Assembly: GCA_016871315.1 (NCBI GenBank)
Contig: VFZE01000014.1
Location: 56,473 to 120,472, forward strand
Direction: 5' to 3'
Length of the DNA: 64,000 nt
Source of the DNA: Acidimicrobiia bacterium
GTDB lineage: Bacteria > Acidobacteriota > Terriglobia > Bryobacterales > Bryobacteraceae
Shown here: piece by piece, positions 33,738 through 42,303 of the stretch
Numbering within the stretch: position 1 is the first letter of the stretch
How the letters are laid out: every line of letters starts with the position of its first letter
Made by a program: the position numbers and the translations under genes
The notes under the pieces: model-generated
Databases searched by the model: none
The model's input: only the letters and a program-made list of their open reading frames with translations
What the model was told of the DNA's origin: nothing

Positions 33738-36191
33738 ATGCCGGACATGGGAAAGCGAGCAGCAGTGGCCGTGGCAGCCGTGGTGTTGGTGGCTGCATTG
33801 CATGATTGGAGTAGCGGCGCTGCCGACGGCGACCGCACCGCCTGGGGCGCGACGGATCCCGCCTGGCACCCGGACGGCCGCCGGCTGGCGTTTTCGCTAT
33901 TTGGCAGCATTTGGGAAGTGGATGCTTCCGGCGGCGAGGCGCGGCAGGTGACCAGCGGCGCCGGCTATCACGCGCATCCGGCCTGGTCGCCCGACGGCAC
34001 TCGCATCAGCTACATTTCCGGCAACATGCCGGCCGGCCGTCTGCCCTTCATTACCGGACGGCTGATGGTGGCGGACACAGCTACGGGGGCGGAGCGCGAA
34101 ATCCGAACGCCGTTTCCCACGGCCGGGAATCCGGTGTGGTCGCCGGATGGCCGGCGGCTGCTGTGTGCTCTGGAGACGCACCAGGGCTCGCAAGTGTTTG
34201 AGTTGGAGCCCGCCGGCGGCGCGGCTCGTGCGCTGCAGGTAGGAATGCAACGCGGAACGTCGGGGCCTTGGACCGGCGCCACGCTCGCGGGCGAGACGCT
34301 GTTTCTGGCCGCCACCCGCAATGCGCCTCCGCAAATCTGGTCCATGCCTTCGGTGAAGAAACCGATCCTCGTCCAAATGCCGCTTACTCGCTACCGCCGC
34401 GAGGATATTTTCCAAATCACCTCCCTCGCCGCGCTTCCGGATGGCAGCGGCGTGATCTATTCCGGCGTGCATGTTAACGGAAAGGGCGATCATGAGCTGT
34501 ACCTCATCGGCGCCTCAGGAGGTCAGGCGCGCGCGTTGACCAATACTGCTCGCGACGAGTTCTCGCCGGCGGTATCGCCCGATGGGCGGCTGATCGCGCA
34601 TGTCTCCAATCACCTGGGTAACATCGATCTGTTCGTGATGCCGGTGGCGGGCGGAGAGAAGCGGCATGTGCGTATCAGCGGGTTGAAGTTCCGAACGCCT
34701 TCCGGACGCGTGCGGCTTAAGGTAGTGGATGAGACGGGCCAGCCAACGGCGGCGCGGGTTTTTGTCACCGCCGCCGACGGAAAGGCCTACACGCCGCAGG
34801 GAGCGCCCGTCTTCTACCAGACATTGGAGCCGGGCGCGGGACGCGAGGGTTTCTTTATTGGGTCCGGAGACGATGAGTTCCCCGCGCCGGCCGGACGGAT
34901 GCGGCTAGCGTTACTGAAAGGGTTCGAATACCGCATCAGTGATCGATCGGTGGAGGTGGCAGCGGGCCAGACCAGCGAAGTAACCGTGCAACTGGAGCGG
35001 TGGGCCAATTGGAATCAGCGCGGCTGGCACACCGGCGAGAATCACTTTCATGCCAACTATAACGGCAGCTACTATCAGCGGCCGCCGGATTCGCTCGCCT
35101 GGCTGGAAGCGGAGGATCTCAACGCCGCGAACATGATCGTCGCCAATGCGGAGGGATCGTTTATCCACGACAAGGAGTTCTTTACCGGTAGCGTCAGCAC
35201 ACTCTCGAAGCCGCGCTACGTGCTGTATTGGGGGCAGGAGTTCCGCAACTCGGACCCCCTGGGCCACATGGCGTTCCTGAACATAAAGAAGCAGGTGCCC
35301 CCTTCCTATACCAGCGTCATCGGCAGCGATTCCCCCTACGATTTTCCGCTGAACAGCATGGCCGCGCTGGAGGCCCGTAAGCAGGGCGGCGTGGTGAGTT
35401 ATGTCCATCCGATGGGCGCCTCGGCGGACGTGTTCGACACCAACCTCGGAGCCAAGGAGGCTCCGCTGACGGCAGCCCTCGGTGGCATGGACGCGATCGA
35501 TATTCTGCCGCGCGGCGGAACCGCGTACGAGATGTGGTACCGGCTGCTGAATTCCGGCTTCCGCATCGCGCCAGGCGCCGGGACCGACGTGTTCACCAAC
35601 TGGCGCGGCATTAACAACATTCCCGGCGGGTCGCGCCAATATGTCGAGACCGGACCCGGGATGAGCTGGCAGCGGTGGATTGAGCGCTACCGCGAAGGCC
35701 GCGCCTTTGTTACCAACGGGCCGTTGCTAAGCTTCACGGTGAATGGCAACCCGATGGGTACCGTGATCCGCGCGGCGAAGGGCACGCCGTACACGGCGAG
35801 GATCGCGGCGGAAGTGTGGGGGCGGATGCCCGTCGACAAACTGGAGCTGATTCAAAATGGCGAGGTGATTGCCGCGGGCTCAGGGCCGCGCCTGGAACGC
35901 GAGGTCACCGTAAGCCGCAGCGCCTGGTTTGCCGTCCGTGTCTCCGGCCCCGCGGCCCGCGGCGTTGTGGGCGGAATCCCCCAAGCGCATTCGGCTCCCG
36001 TCTATGTCGAGCTGGGCGGCGAGCCGGTGTTGGTCAAGCAGGACGTGGATTTGATGATCCGCTGGCTGGAACGGCTGTGGGCCTATTTGGAAGAACGCGA
36101 CAACTTCTCCAAGCCGGCCGATCGCGCGCGGGCCAAGGGGTTGTTTGAGCAGGGGTTGGCGCATTACCGGGGAAAACGCAACGGATTGTGA
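33738..36191 (+). CDS. TolB-type propeller plus CehA/McbA-family metallohydrolase
   Basis: 817 residues with an N-terminal anchor or signal. Residues about 30-310 are PD40/TolB repeats (HPDGRRLAFSLFGSIW, WSPDGTRISYISG, VSPDGRLIAHVSN). A short beta domain links to a PHP-like amidohydrolase beginning WHTGENHFHANYNGSYY (about 430), which holds the HxH metal motif, with further ligands around DKEFFTG and SYVHPMG. This arrangement is common in CehA/McbA proteins; the name derives from carbaryl hydrolase, but most members have unknown substrates. Exported enzyme. Confidence 0.85.
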   Translation: MPDMGKRAAVAVAAVVLVAALHDWSSGAADGDRTAWGATDPAWHPDGRRLAFSLFGSIWEVDASGGEARQVTSGAGYHAHPAWSPDGTRISYISGNMPAGRLPFITGRLMVADTATGAEREIRTPFPTAGNPVWSPDGRRLLCALETHQGSQVFELEPAGGAARALQVGMQRGTSGPWTGATLAGETLFLAATRNAPPQIWSMPSVKKPILVQMPLTRYRREDIFQITSLAALPDGSGVIYSGVHVNGKGDHELYLIGASGGQARALTNTARDEFSPAVSPDGRLIAHVSNHLGNIDLFVMPVAGGEKRHVRISGLKFRTPSGRVRLKVVDETGQPTAARVFVTAADGKAYTPQGAPVFYQTLEPGAGREGFFIGSGDDEFPAPAGRMRLALLKGFEYRISDRSVEVAAGQTSEVTVQLERWANWNQRGWHTGENHFHANYNGSYYQRPPDSLAWLEAEDLNAANMIVANAEGSFIHDKEFFTGSVSTLSKPRYVLYWGQEFRNSDPLGHMAFLNIKKQVPPSYTSVIGSDSPYDFPLNSMAALEARKQGGVVSYVHPMGASADVFDTNLGAKEAPLTAALGGMDAIDILPRGGTAYEMWYRLLNSGFRIAPGAGTDVFTNWRGINNIPGGSRQYVETGPGMSWQRWIERYREGRAFVTNGPLLSFTVNGNPMGTVIRAAKGTPYTARIAAEVWGRMPVDKLELIQNGEVIAAGSGPRLEREVTVSRSAWFAVRVSGPAARGVVGGIPQAHSAPVYVELGGEPVLVKQDVDLMIRWLERLWAYLEERDNFSKPADRARAKGLFEQGLAHYRGKRNGL

Positions 36192-36192
36192 G

Positions 36193-36204
36193 GCGGCCGG
36201 CCGC
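36193..36204. repeat. 12-bp perfect palindrome after the CehA-type gene
   Basis: GCGGCCGGCCGC begins two bases after the stop of the upstream gene, and a further GGCCGG lies about 20 bp downstream. It could help end transcription at this convergent junction, but no T-run follows. Confidence 0.3.
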
Positions 36205-36264
36205 AACGTACCGTTACTTTTGGCCGGCAGTGCCATGCAGGCGAAACGAAACTCCATGTTAAGC

Positions 36265-37461
36265 TCAACTGAGCAGGTTCCGCTCAGCTGCCTCTCCCGG
36301 ATACTTGTTTAGAAGTACGACTCGATCTAGTTGAGCAGCAGTAATCACACCTTCCGTTCCAGCAAATACACGCAATCCTCCAGCCGCCCCTTCCCCCCAT
36401 CGCTTACCGCGAACTGCGACCGCGCCACCTTCCCCTGCCGCACTGCGCCGTTCCACAAACGCGCCGCCCGCATAGACGCCGTCCTTGCGCAGCGCATAGA
36501 ACTTGATGTCGAACTTCGCCAGCCGCGCCTGATCGTTATCGTAATTCCGCGCGATCCGCTTCAGGCAATCGAGCACCGCTTCCTTCGGCGCCATCCCGTG
36601 CCGCATGTTCTCGACGATCGTGTGCGCCCCGGCCACCCGGATGTTCTCCTCGCCGCGCCCGGTCGAGCCGGCCGCGCCCACCTCCTGATCCACGTACAGC
36701 CCGGCGCCGATAATCGGGGAATCGCCGACGCGCCCGGCGATCTTCCAGCCCAGGCCGCTCGTCGTCGTCACGCCCGACATCTCGCCCTTCGCGTTCAAAC
36801 TCAGGCAGTTGATGGTGCCCGTCGGCGGATGCGTCGCCACCTCCAGCGCCCAGGCCAGCGTCTCCTCGTCCACACCAGGGAACAGCCGCCGCAGATCGGC
36901 CGTTGGCTTGGCCGCCTCCGCCTTCCCCGGAGGCGCATCCAGTCCATCGCTCCAATTACTGTGCCCGTTGCGATCGCGCAGTCCGCGCTTCCAGGTCAGC
37001 CACGCCAGCCGCGACTTTTCGCTCAGCAGATTCTCTTCCCGGAACCCGTGCGCGCGCGCGAACTTCAGCGCACCCTCGCCGACCAGCATAATGTGGTCGG
37101 TCTCTTCCATCACCACCTTCGCCACCTTGGAGGGATACTTGATCCCGCGCAGGCTCGCCACCGACCCGGCGCGCCGCGTCGGCCCGTGCATCACGCTCGC
37201 GTCCAGCTCCACCACGCCTTCCTCGTTCGGCAGCCCGCCGTAGCCCACCGAACTATCTTCCGGATCCTCTTCGTTGATGTTCACCCCGGCAACCACCGCG
37301 TCCAAGGTATCGCCGCCGCCCTTCATCAACTCCACCGCACGCGTCACCGCGCGTCCGCCGTTCGAGCTCGCAATCGCGATCGTCTTGCCCGAGCCCTGCG
37401 CCAAGGCCGCCTGCGCCGCAAGCGCACCTGTTCCCAAAAGCCAGTTTCTACGGTTCACCAT
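36265..37461 (-). CDS. N4-(beta-N-acetylglucosaminyl)-asparaginase-type Ntn hydrolase
   Basis: 398 residues with an export signal containing a twin arginine (VNRRNWLLGTGALAAQAALA). The glycosylasparaginase/isoaspartyl peptidase family makes an autocleaved precursor whose new N-terminal Thr is the nucleophile; here the candidate is Thr216 in PPTGTINCLSL, followed by WKIAGRVGDSPIIGAGLY, the substrate loop. It would release aspartate from glycosylated or isoaspartyl peptides outside the cytoplasm. It lies 16 bp downstream of the M55 peptidase gene, so the two probably form a peptide-scavenging operon. Confidence 0.87.
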   Translation of the reverse strand: MVNRRNWLLGTGALAAQAALAQGSGKTIAIASSNGGRAVTRAVELMKGGGDTLDAVVAGVNINEEDPEDSSVGYGGLPNEEGVVELDASVMHGPTRRAGSVASLRGIKYPSKVAKVVMEETDHIMLVGEGALKFARAHGFREENLLSEKSRLAWLTWKRGLRDRNGHSNWSDGLDAPPGKAEAAKPTADLRRLFPGVDEETLAWALEVATHPPTGTINCLSLNAKGEMSGVTTTSGLGWKIAGRVGDSPIIGAGLYVDQEVGAAGSTGRGEENIRVAGAHTIVENMRHGMAPKEAVLDCLKRIARNYDNDQARLAKFDIKFYALRKDGVYAGGAFVERRSAAGEGGAVAVRGKRWGEGAAGGLRVFAGTEGVITAAQLDRVVLLNKYPGEAAERNLLS

Positions 37462-37477
37462 GCGCCAAATATAGCAA

Positions 37478-38359
37478 TTACGGCTGCATGTCCGCGCTGT
37501 ACTTCGTCACAAACTGGATAAAATCAGATGCCTCCAGCACATCCCGTGCCTGAAACCGCACCGTATGCGGACCCGGCCTCTCGATCACCCGCAAGTAGCT
37601 CAGCATCTCCACCGCCGTGTAATGCTTCATGTCCAGTTCCACCGTCACCGGCGTCTGCACACGATACGGCTTCCCCTGCCCGATCTTGGCCATCGCCGCC
37701 CCCACCCCATCGTGAATCCGCTTCTGCGCCTCCACCGGCGTCAAGCTGTTCGCCGCATGAAACCCCAGGCTCTTCTTCGTCTCCACCGCTTCCACCGGCC
37801 CGATCTCCCCGCGAACCTCCGCGATCACCGCATCATCGCCCGAAATAAAAATCACCGGAACCCCGTAATGGCCCGCGATCGCCGCGTTCAGCACGCCTTC
37901 CGACACGGGCTTTCCGTTCAGCGCAACACGCGTCAGCAGCGCGCTCGATATCGTATGCGCCCGCACTCCTTGCGAATTACTCGCCGAGGAGTGGTACGCA
38001 ATGAACACTGCCGCCGCGAAGCTCCCGTCGATGCCTGCCATCATCCCCTGCCGCCGCGGCCATGACCGGATCACCCGCACATCGTCGGGGAACTTCTCGA
38101 TCAACAGATTCTCCCCATTGCCGTGCGAATCGCTCACCAGCACCTCCGTCGCCCCCGCACGCTTGGCCGCCCTCACCGCCGACACCGCCTCGTCCGTCAT
38201 GAACTCGCGGAACCGCGCGTACTCAAATCCCGAAGGCGATAGCTGATCTCCCGTCACCACCCCCGCCACGCCTTCCATGTCCACGGAAATGTAGACCTTC
38301 TTTGCCGTCCCCTGGCCCCACATCGCCGCTGCCATCGCGATCCAAATCAGCCAGCGCAT
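37478..38359 (-). CDS. M55-family D-aminopeptidase (DppA type), exported
   Basis: 293 residues with a signal peptide (MRWLIWIAMAAAMWG). DppA landmarks are present: SVDMEGVAGV with Asp/Glu metal ligands, DSHGNGENL, YHSSASNS and a His in GFHAANS. DppA enzymes split D-Ala-containing di- and tripeptides, as released from peptidoglycan. Upstream, in the minus direction, TAGAAT within the repeat at 38375-38395 could be a -10 box, and GGAGAG precedes the ATG. Confidence 0.88.
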   Translation of the reverse strand: MRWLIWIAMAAAMWGQGTAKKVYISVDMEGVAGVVTGDQLSPSGFEYARFREFMTDEAVSAVRAAKRAGATEVLVSDSHGNGENLLIEKFPDDVRVIRSWPRRQGMMAGIDGSFAAAVFIAYHSSASNSQGVRAHTISSALLTRVALNGKPVSEGVLNAAIAGHYGVPVIFISGDDAVIAEVRGEIGPVEAVETKKSLGFHAANSLTPVEAQKRIHDGVGAAMAKIGQGKPYRVQTPVTVELDMKHYTAVEMLSYLRVIERPGPHTVRFQARDVLEASDFIQFVTKYSADMQP

Positions 38360-38374
38360 CAGTATTCTCTCCTG

Positions 38375-38395
38375 GTCGACACATTCTAACAGTCG
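38375..38395. repeat. Left copy of a 21-bp imperfect direct repeat
   Basis: GTCGACACATTCTAACAGTCG matches 19 of 21 bases with the copy at 40142-40162 in the same orientation (differences at positions 5 and 10). The two copies bracket the TylF/PhyH gene pair, and the strand base bias changes at both. Confidence 0.5.
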
Positions 38396-38426
38396 GAGCG
38401 GAGAGAAGCCCTCCTGGCAGCTCCGG

Positions 38427-39212
38427 CTACTCGTCCTTGATGAAGTAGCCGCCGGGGGTGGAGATGAAGGGGAACTTGGTTAGCTTGGGACGCTTGCCGG
38501 CGAAGTATTCATCGAAGGCCTTCGTTTCTCCGGGGAAGCCTTCCATTCCGTATTCGTCGAGCAGAATGACGCCGCCGGAGACGACCAGCGGGTATAGGGC
38601 TCGCAAGGCGTCCAGGGTGGGCTGATAGAGATCGAGATCGAGGTGGAGCAGGGAGATGCGGAGGCCGGGGTTGGCGGCGACGTATTCGGGGACTGTTTTC
38701 GAGACGTCGCCTTCAACCAGTTCGACGCGGTGGAAGCGTGGAATCATGCTGTCGCGTTTGGTGATGGAGATGAGCTGCTCCAGGCTGGGTTTGAACTGAC
38801 CGGAGTTCCAGCCGCCGGCGACCTTGCCGCGGCGTGTGTCGGGCAGGCCGTCGCTGGGGTCGAGCGAGACGAAGCCGGAAAACGTATCAAAGCCGATGAC
38901 GCGCTTGAGAGTGTCGCCTGGGCAGTAGATCTCCATCAGCTTGGCAAAGGTGAGCAGGGACATTCCCTTGAAGACGCCGCATTCGACAATGGAGCCGGGC
39001 AGGGTGATGGTGTGCTTGAACAGCTCCATGTGAGTAAGGAATTTGGCGAAATTGACTCGCCGGAGGAAGAGCATGAAGTTCTCGATGACGTCATGCTGGC
39101 TGATGCCACCGTCGCGGATGACTTGAACGGTCTCCTCCCATATTTGCTGGTCAAAGCAGTGGCCGAGCCCGATGCGGGTGGGGTCGGCTTGATAGGGGTT
39201 GGCTACGGTCAT
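38427..39212 (-). CDS. TylF/MycF-type SAM-dependent O-methyltransferase
   Basis: 261 residues. The SAM site is SIVECGVFKGMSLLTF, then VIGFDTFSGF, and LLHLDLDLYQPTLDAL with GGVILLDEYGMEG, where acidic residues bind Mg in TylF/MycF macrolide-sugar methyltransferases. In this setting it may methylate a sugar of a surface glycan or secondary metabolite. It follows the PhyH gene with a 4-bp ATGA overlap, so both act together. Coding-strand codons end mostly in C, as in its partner. Confidence 0.85.
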   Translation of the reverse strand: MTVANPYQADPTRIGLGHCFDQQIWEETVQVIRDGGISQHDVIENFMLFLRRVNFAKFLTHMELFKHTITLPGSIVECGVFKGMSLLTFAKLMEIYCPGDTLKRVIGFDTFSGFVSLDPSDGLPDTRRGKVAGGWNSGQFKPSLEQLISITKRDSMIPRFHRVELVEGDVSKTVPEYVAANPGLRISLLHLDLDLYQPTLDALRALYPLVVSGGVILLDEYGMEGFPGETKAFDEYFAGKRPKLTKFPFISTPGGYFIKDE

Positions 39213-40024
39213 GCGATGTACTCCGGATAGGATTTCGAGAAGGCGTCGCCGAGGTAGAGGCCTTCGGGGTAGTTGCGGTCGAATGACTCGCGCGCAGTGG
39301 AGTCATCGAAGCGGATCTGAATATTGATACGGGCCTTGTCGGTGTGGTTGTGCTCGGAGCGGTGAATGAGCAGAGTGTGAAAGACAAGCGCGTGGCCCCT
39401 GCGAACGGGCTTGCGGGTGTACTCGTTGTCGCGGTATTGGGCGAGATCGACGATTTCAAAGGAGCGGCCGCCGCTTTGGCCTGTGGCTTCGTAGTCGAGA
39501 TACTTCACCTTTTGGACGCCGTGGCGGTGGCTCCCTGGAATCCATGAGGGCGGACCCATTTCCAAGCTCGTGTCCAGAAAGGGGATCCACCAGGTAAGGG
39601 CGTTGAGGCTGCCCTGTATGTAGGGGAAGTCCTGGTGGGGCGGAAGGAGGTATTTCTCCTCGCCGGGGAGATCAATGCGGATGTTGACGAAGTGGCAGGC
39701 CGAGGCAAGGCGGGTTCGCATGAGCTGCATGGAGACCTTGGTGAGCCAGGGGTCGACGGACATTCGCTTCACAGAAGGGAAGCGGCGGGAGATTTTGTAG
39801 AGCTTCGCGATGAGGGGCCTGTTGGCGGCGGCGATTTGTGGGAGAGTTTCGGGGATCGTATTGGGGGAGACGGAGATGTTGGCGACGAGCTTAAGCCAGT
39901 CTGCAACCTCCTGAAAATAAGCACTTTGGAGCTTACGGAGGGATGGGGGTAAGGGGATGGTAAGGATACCGTCGTTATCGTATCGTTTTACCAGACGCGG
40001 CGTGAGCAGTTTGGGAAGACTCAT
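39209..40024 (-). CDS. Phytanoyl-CoA dioxygenase (PhyH)-family Fe(II)/2-oxoglutarate oxygenase
   Basis: 271 residues from ATG 40024 (a GTG precedes it directly). The facial triad is visible as HQDFPYIQGS (His and Asp) and the distal His in FHTLLIHRSEHN, with Arg in RINIQIRF to bind 2-oxoglutarate. WIPGSHRHG is the usual 'PGSH' turn. It would hydroxylate a small molecule; paired with the TylF-type methyltransferase, a two-step tailoring of a sugar or metabolite is plausible. Confidence 0.87.
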   Translation of the reverse strand: MSLPKLLTPRLVKRYDNDGILTIPLPPSLRKLQSAYFQEVADWLKLVANISVSPNTIPETLPQIAAANRPLIAKLYKISRRFPSVKRMSVDPWLTKVSMQLMRTRLASACHFVNIRIDLPGEEKYLLPPHQDFPYIQGSLNALTWWIPFLDTSLEMGPPSWIPGSHRHGVQKVKYLDYEATGQSGGRSFEIVDLAQYRDNEYTRKPVRRGHALVFHTLLIHRSEHNHTDKARINIQIRFDDSTARESFDRNYPEGLYLGDAFSKSYPEYIA

Positions 40025-40043
40025 CACAACTGTTTATGTTGTG
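40025..40043. promoter_or_regulatory. Perfect inverted repeat at the start of the PhyH-TylF operon
   Basis: CACAAC-TGTTTAT-GTTGTG has 6-bp arms and abuts the PhyH start codon. It could be an operator for an unknown regulator, or an mRNA hairpin hiding the start region. No clear ribosome site precedes the ATG. Confidence 0.4.
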
Positions 40044-40141
40044 TAAGGGAGCGGGGGCTCTCGGGTGAGGTTGGAGGAAAACCGCCGATGACGGTTTTCG
40101 GCGGCAATCCGCGCAATGCGAAGTGGGTACGCGAAACGAGC

Positions 40142-40162
40142 GTCGCCACACTCTAACAGTCG
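40142..40162. repeat. Right copy of the 21-bp imperfect direct repeat
   Basis: GTCGCCACACTCTAACAGTCG, partner of the copy at 38375-38395. It lies 10 bases before the start of the next plus-strand gene and ends in a second small dyad (CAGTC-GAG-GACTG) that contains the ribosome site. Confidence 0.5.
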
Positions 40163-40171
40163 AGGACTGCC

Positions 40172-41779
40172 ATGACCACTCGAATCCTTGCTTTCGGATT
40201 TCTGCTCTGCATGCTTCAAGCCCAGGAGCGCGAATTACTCGCCATTTGCAGCCGTTGCGCCTCCCCCACCGTTTTCCGCAAAACCGGAACCGGCACCGCC
40301 AACTCCGTCGCCGAAGCCAGAATGACCCCTTCCGCCATCCGGAGCGAATGTGAAGAATTGGGAAATACGGGCGCGGCCCTCGCCAATTGCATCAGGGAAC
40401 AAACGGCGACAAACAAGATCTACCGCGCCCAGGCCGATTGCTTCGCGGGAACCCTCTCCCCCATCGACGGCAAACAGTACCGCTTCGCCGGCATCTGGTC
40501 CAATGACGACATCGGCGGCGGCCGCACCAAGTGGCTCGACCTGTCAACGGGCAAGGTGGTGGGCCGCGATAATGCCAGCGACGGCCTCAGCCTTTCCCAG
40601 CAATGGGAAGTCCTCTGCCCCGGACCGCTCAAGATCAGCCAGCGCCCCGCCGCTTCCCAAGCTCCCTCGGCCCAAGCCGCGGCCCGGCCGCCTGCGCCGC
40701 CTCCCCCGCCCCCCGTCTGCAACGGAGCGCCCGGCTGCACGGAGGTGAACTCTTTCGCCTCCACCATCACCGATTTCCGCACCTCCACTACCGGCGGCTA
40801 CCGCCTCGTCACCGCCACCATCCGCTTCCAGAACAAACTCGCGCGCCCGCTCATTCTCGGTTATCTGTCCGGCTCCGGTGTCGCCACCGACGATCGCGGC
40901 AACCGCTTCACCATGAATGAGAACACCGGCCTCCGCGGCATGGGCTTCCTCCGCGCCAACCAGGTCGATCCCAAGTTCATCCTCGCCGCCGGCCAGACCG
41001 CCGACGCCCGCGTCGAATTCACCTGGTACCCCCGCGCCAATGAGATCTTCGGCACCGAATACAACATGGAGTTCTCCGTCCGCGAAATCGTCCCCGTCTC
41101 CCCAACGCAGTTCAGAGTCGGCCTCGAGCACCCTCTCCGCTGGACCGAACTCGGCCGCCCGGAAGTCTCCGCCGCGCCCGCCCCCGCCGCCGTTGCTCCC
41201 GCCGCCGAGCCCGCCGTTGCCGTCGTTGCCCCTGTCGATCACTGCCAGGGCCTCCAGCGCTGCTATAACGCCGGAACCTTCACCGCCCAGGTCCAGCAGG
41301 TCACCACCTCGCAGGTCACCAGCTTCCACGTGCTCTCCTTCCGTGTCCGTTTTCAGAACGTCAGCGCGCAGCCGCTTATCCTCGCCTACAAGAACGGAAC
41401 CAGCGTCGCCATCGACAATCTCGGCAATCGATACTCTCAAACCCGCACCAACTACGCCCGCGGCATCGGCGTCTCCGGCCACGGCCAGATCAGCGCGGAA
41501 TTCATCGTCCAGCCCGGCCAATCCCGCGATGCCTCCTTTGAAGTCATGCGCGTCATCGCCAGGACGCAGATCGGCACCGGCTTCACTTGGGACGTTGCCG
41601 TCGAGCAGTTTGAGCCTCTCCCCGGCAACCAGCTCCGCACCCTGCGCGAGTACAGCCTCAACTTCCCCGATCTCACCGCCGCCAACCCCGTCAGCGGCGT
41701 CGCCCCCGGCGCCACCAACACCCAGGACCTCGGCCAGACCGTCGACAAGCTTAAGGGCATCTTCCGGCGCAAGAAATAA
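40172..41779 (+). CDS. Secreted protein of unknown function with duplicated domain
   Basis: 535 residues. A short signal (MTTRILAFGFLLCMLQAQ) is followed by a Cys-rich region (Cys26 and Cys29 as CxxC, then Cys60, 73, 90, 149), a Pro/Ala linker (about 160-182) and two homologous domains, 183-330 and 358-500. Both start with a Cys-x4/5-Cys pair and share 'RFQN..A.PLIL.Y..G..VA.D..GNR', then a glycine turn and a beta-rich end. Ala/Pro linkers separate them and the tail ends in KKK-type charges. The coding strand is strongly C-rich, unlike most genes here. No family recognised; a beta-sandwich binding protein is plausible. Confidence 0.85.
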   Translation: MTTRILAFGFLLCMLQAQERELLAICSRCASPTVFRKTGTGTANSVAEARMTPSAIRSECEELGNTGAALANCIREQTATNKIYRAQADCFAGTLSPIDGKQYRFAGIWSNDDIGGGRTKWLDLSTGKVVGRDNASDGLSLSQQWEVLCPGPLKISQRPAASQAPSAQAAARPPAPPPPPPVCNGAPGCTEVNSFASTITDFRTSTTGGYRLVTATIRFQNKLARPLILGYLSGSGVATDDRGNRFTMNENTGLRGMGFLRANQVDPKFILAAGQTADARVEFTWYPRANEIFGTEYNMEFSVREIVPVSPTQFRVGLEHPLRWTELGRPEVSAAPAPAAVAPAAEPAVAVVAPVDHCQGLQRCYNAGTFTAQVQQVTTSQVTSFHVLSFRVRFQNVSAQPLILAYKNGTSVAIDNLGNRYSQTRTNYARGIGVSGHGQISAEFIVQPGQSRDASFEVMRVIARTQIGTGFTWDVAVEQFEPLPGNQLRTLREYSLNFPDLTAANPVSGVAPGATNTQDLGQTVDKLKGIFRRKK

Positions 41780-41814
41780 CCAGCCGGGCCCGCCATTCGA
41801 TACACTATGCCTGG

Positions 41815-42216
41815 ATGAAGCTGTTTCTGGCCGCTCTGCTGCTGGCCATTGCCATACCCGCTCAGAAGGGCCGGCCCAGGCCGGTCCCCGGCCCCAAGCC
41901 GCCGGAAGTCCAGCTAGTCGAGATCAGGGTTCACCGCGAGCCACGGATTGTAGCGGTCGAGGGACGGGTCCGCAACAACTCCGATAGAAGCTTCAAGGGC
42001 CTCGTCCTGTTCTTCGAATTCCTGGAATCCGACGGCAAGATGATCTCGCGCAAGAACACGCTGGTCACCTCCAACCCCATGGCTCCCGGCGATGACACCG
42101 AGTTCATCACCCAAACCCCCGATCAAGCCCGCGCCGTCCACATCCGCGTCGAAGCCGAGGACAAGGACGGCCGCTACCTCCGCGTCGACAAGCCCGGCCC
42201 CTACGCCATCGAATAA
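41815..42216 (+). CDS. Small secreted beta-sandwich protein (FxLYD-like)
   Basis: 133 residues: a signal peptide (MKLFLAALLLAIAIPAQ), a Pro-rich spacer and a domain EPRIVAVEGRVRNNSDRSF-KGLVLFFEFLESDGKMIS that has the pattern of FxLYD domains (strand 'v.G.v.N.s...f..v...f...d..g'). Function unknown. It lies 35 bp after the duplicated-domain protein, and the two are likely co-transcribed. The 87 bp after it hold only a weak CCGTC/GACGG dyad (42241-42262) between convergent genes. Confidence 0.75.
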   Translation: MKLFLAALLLAIAIPAQKGRPRPVPGPKPPEVQLVEIRVHREPRIVAVEGRVRNNSDRSFKGLVLFFEFLESDGKMISRKNTLVTSNPMAPGDDTEFITQTPDQARAVHIRVEAEDKDGRYLRVDKPGPYAIE

Positions 42217-42303
42217 TCCTCTCCACGAAGCCAGAAAATTCCGTCTGATGTGCCCGTGACGGCTAAGTTGACGAGTTTGTTCGTGCTCTAAGAAAGGCGA
42301 TCA

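Noticed and set aside
40917..41987. 356-codon plus-strand frame rich in Ser/Pro overlapping the duplicated-domain gene.
   Set aside because: Low-complexity out-of-frame translation of a C-rich coding region.
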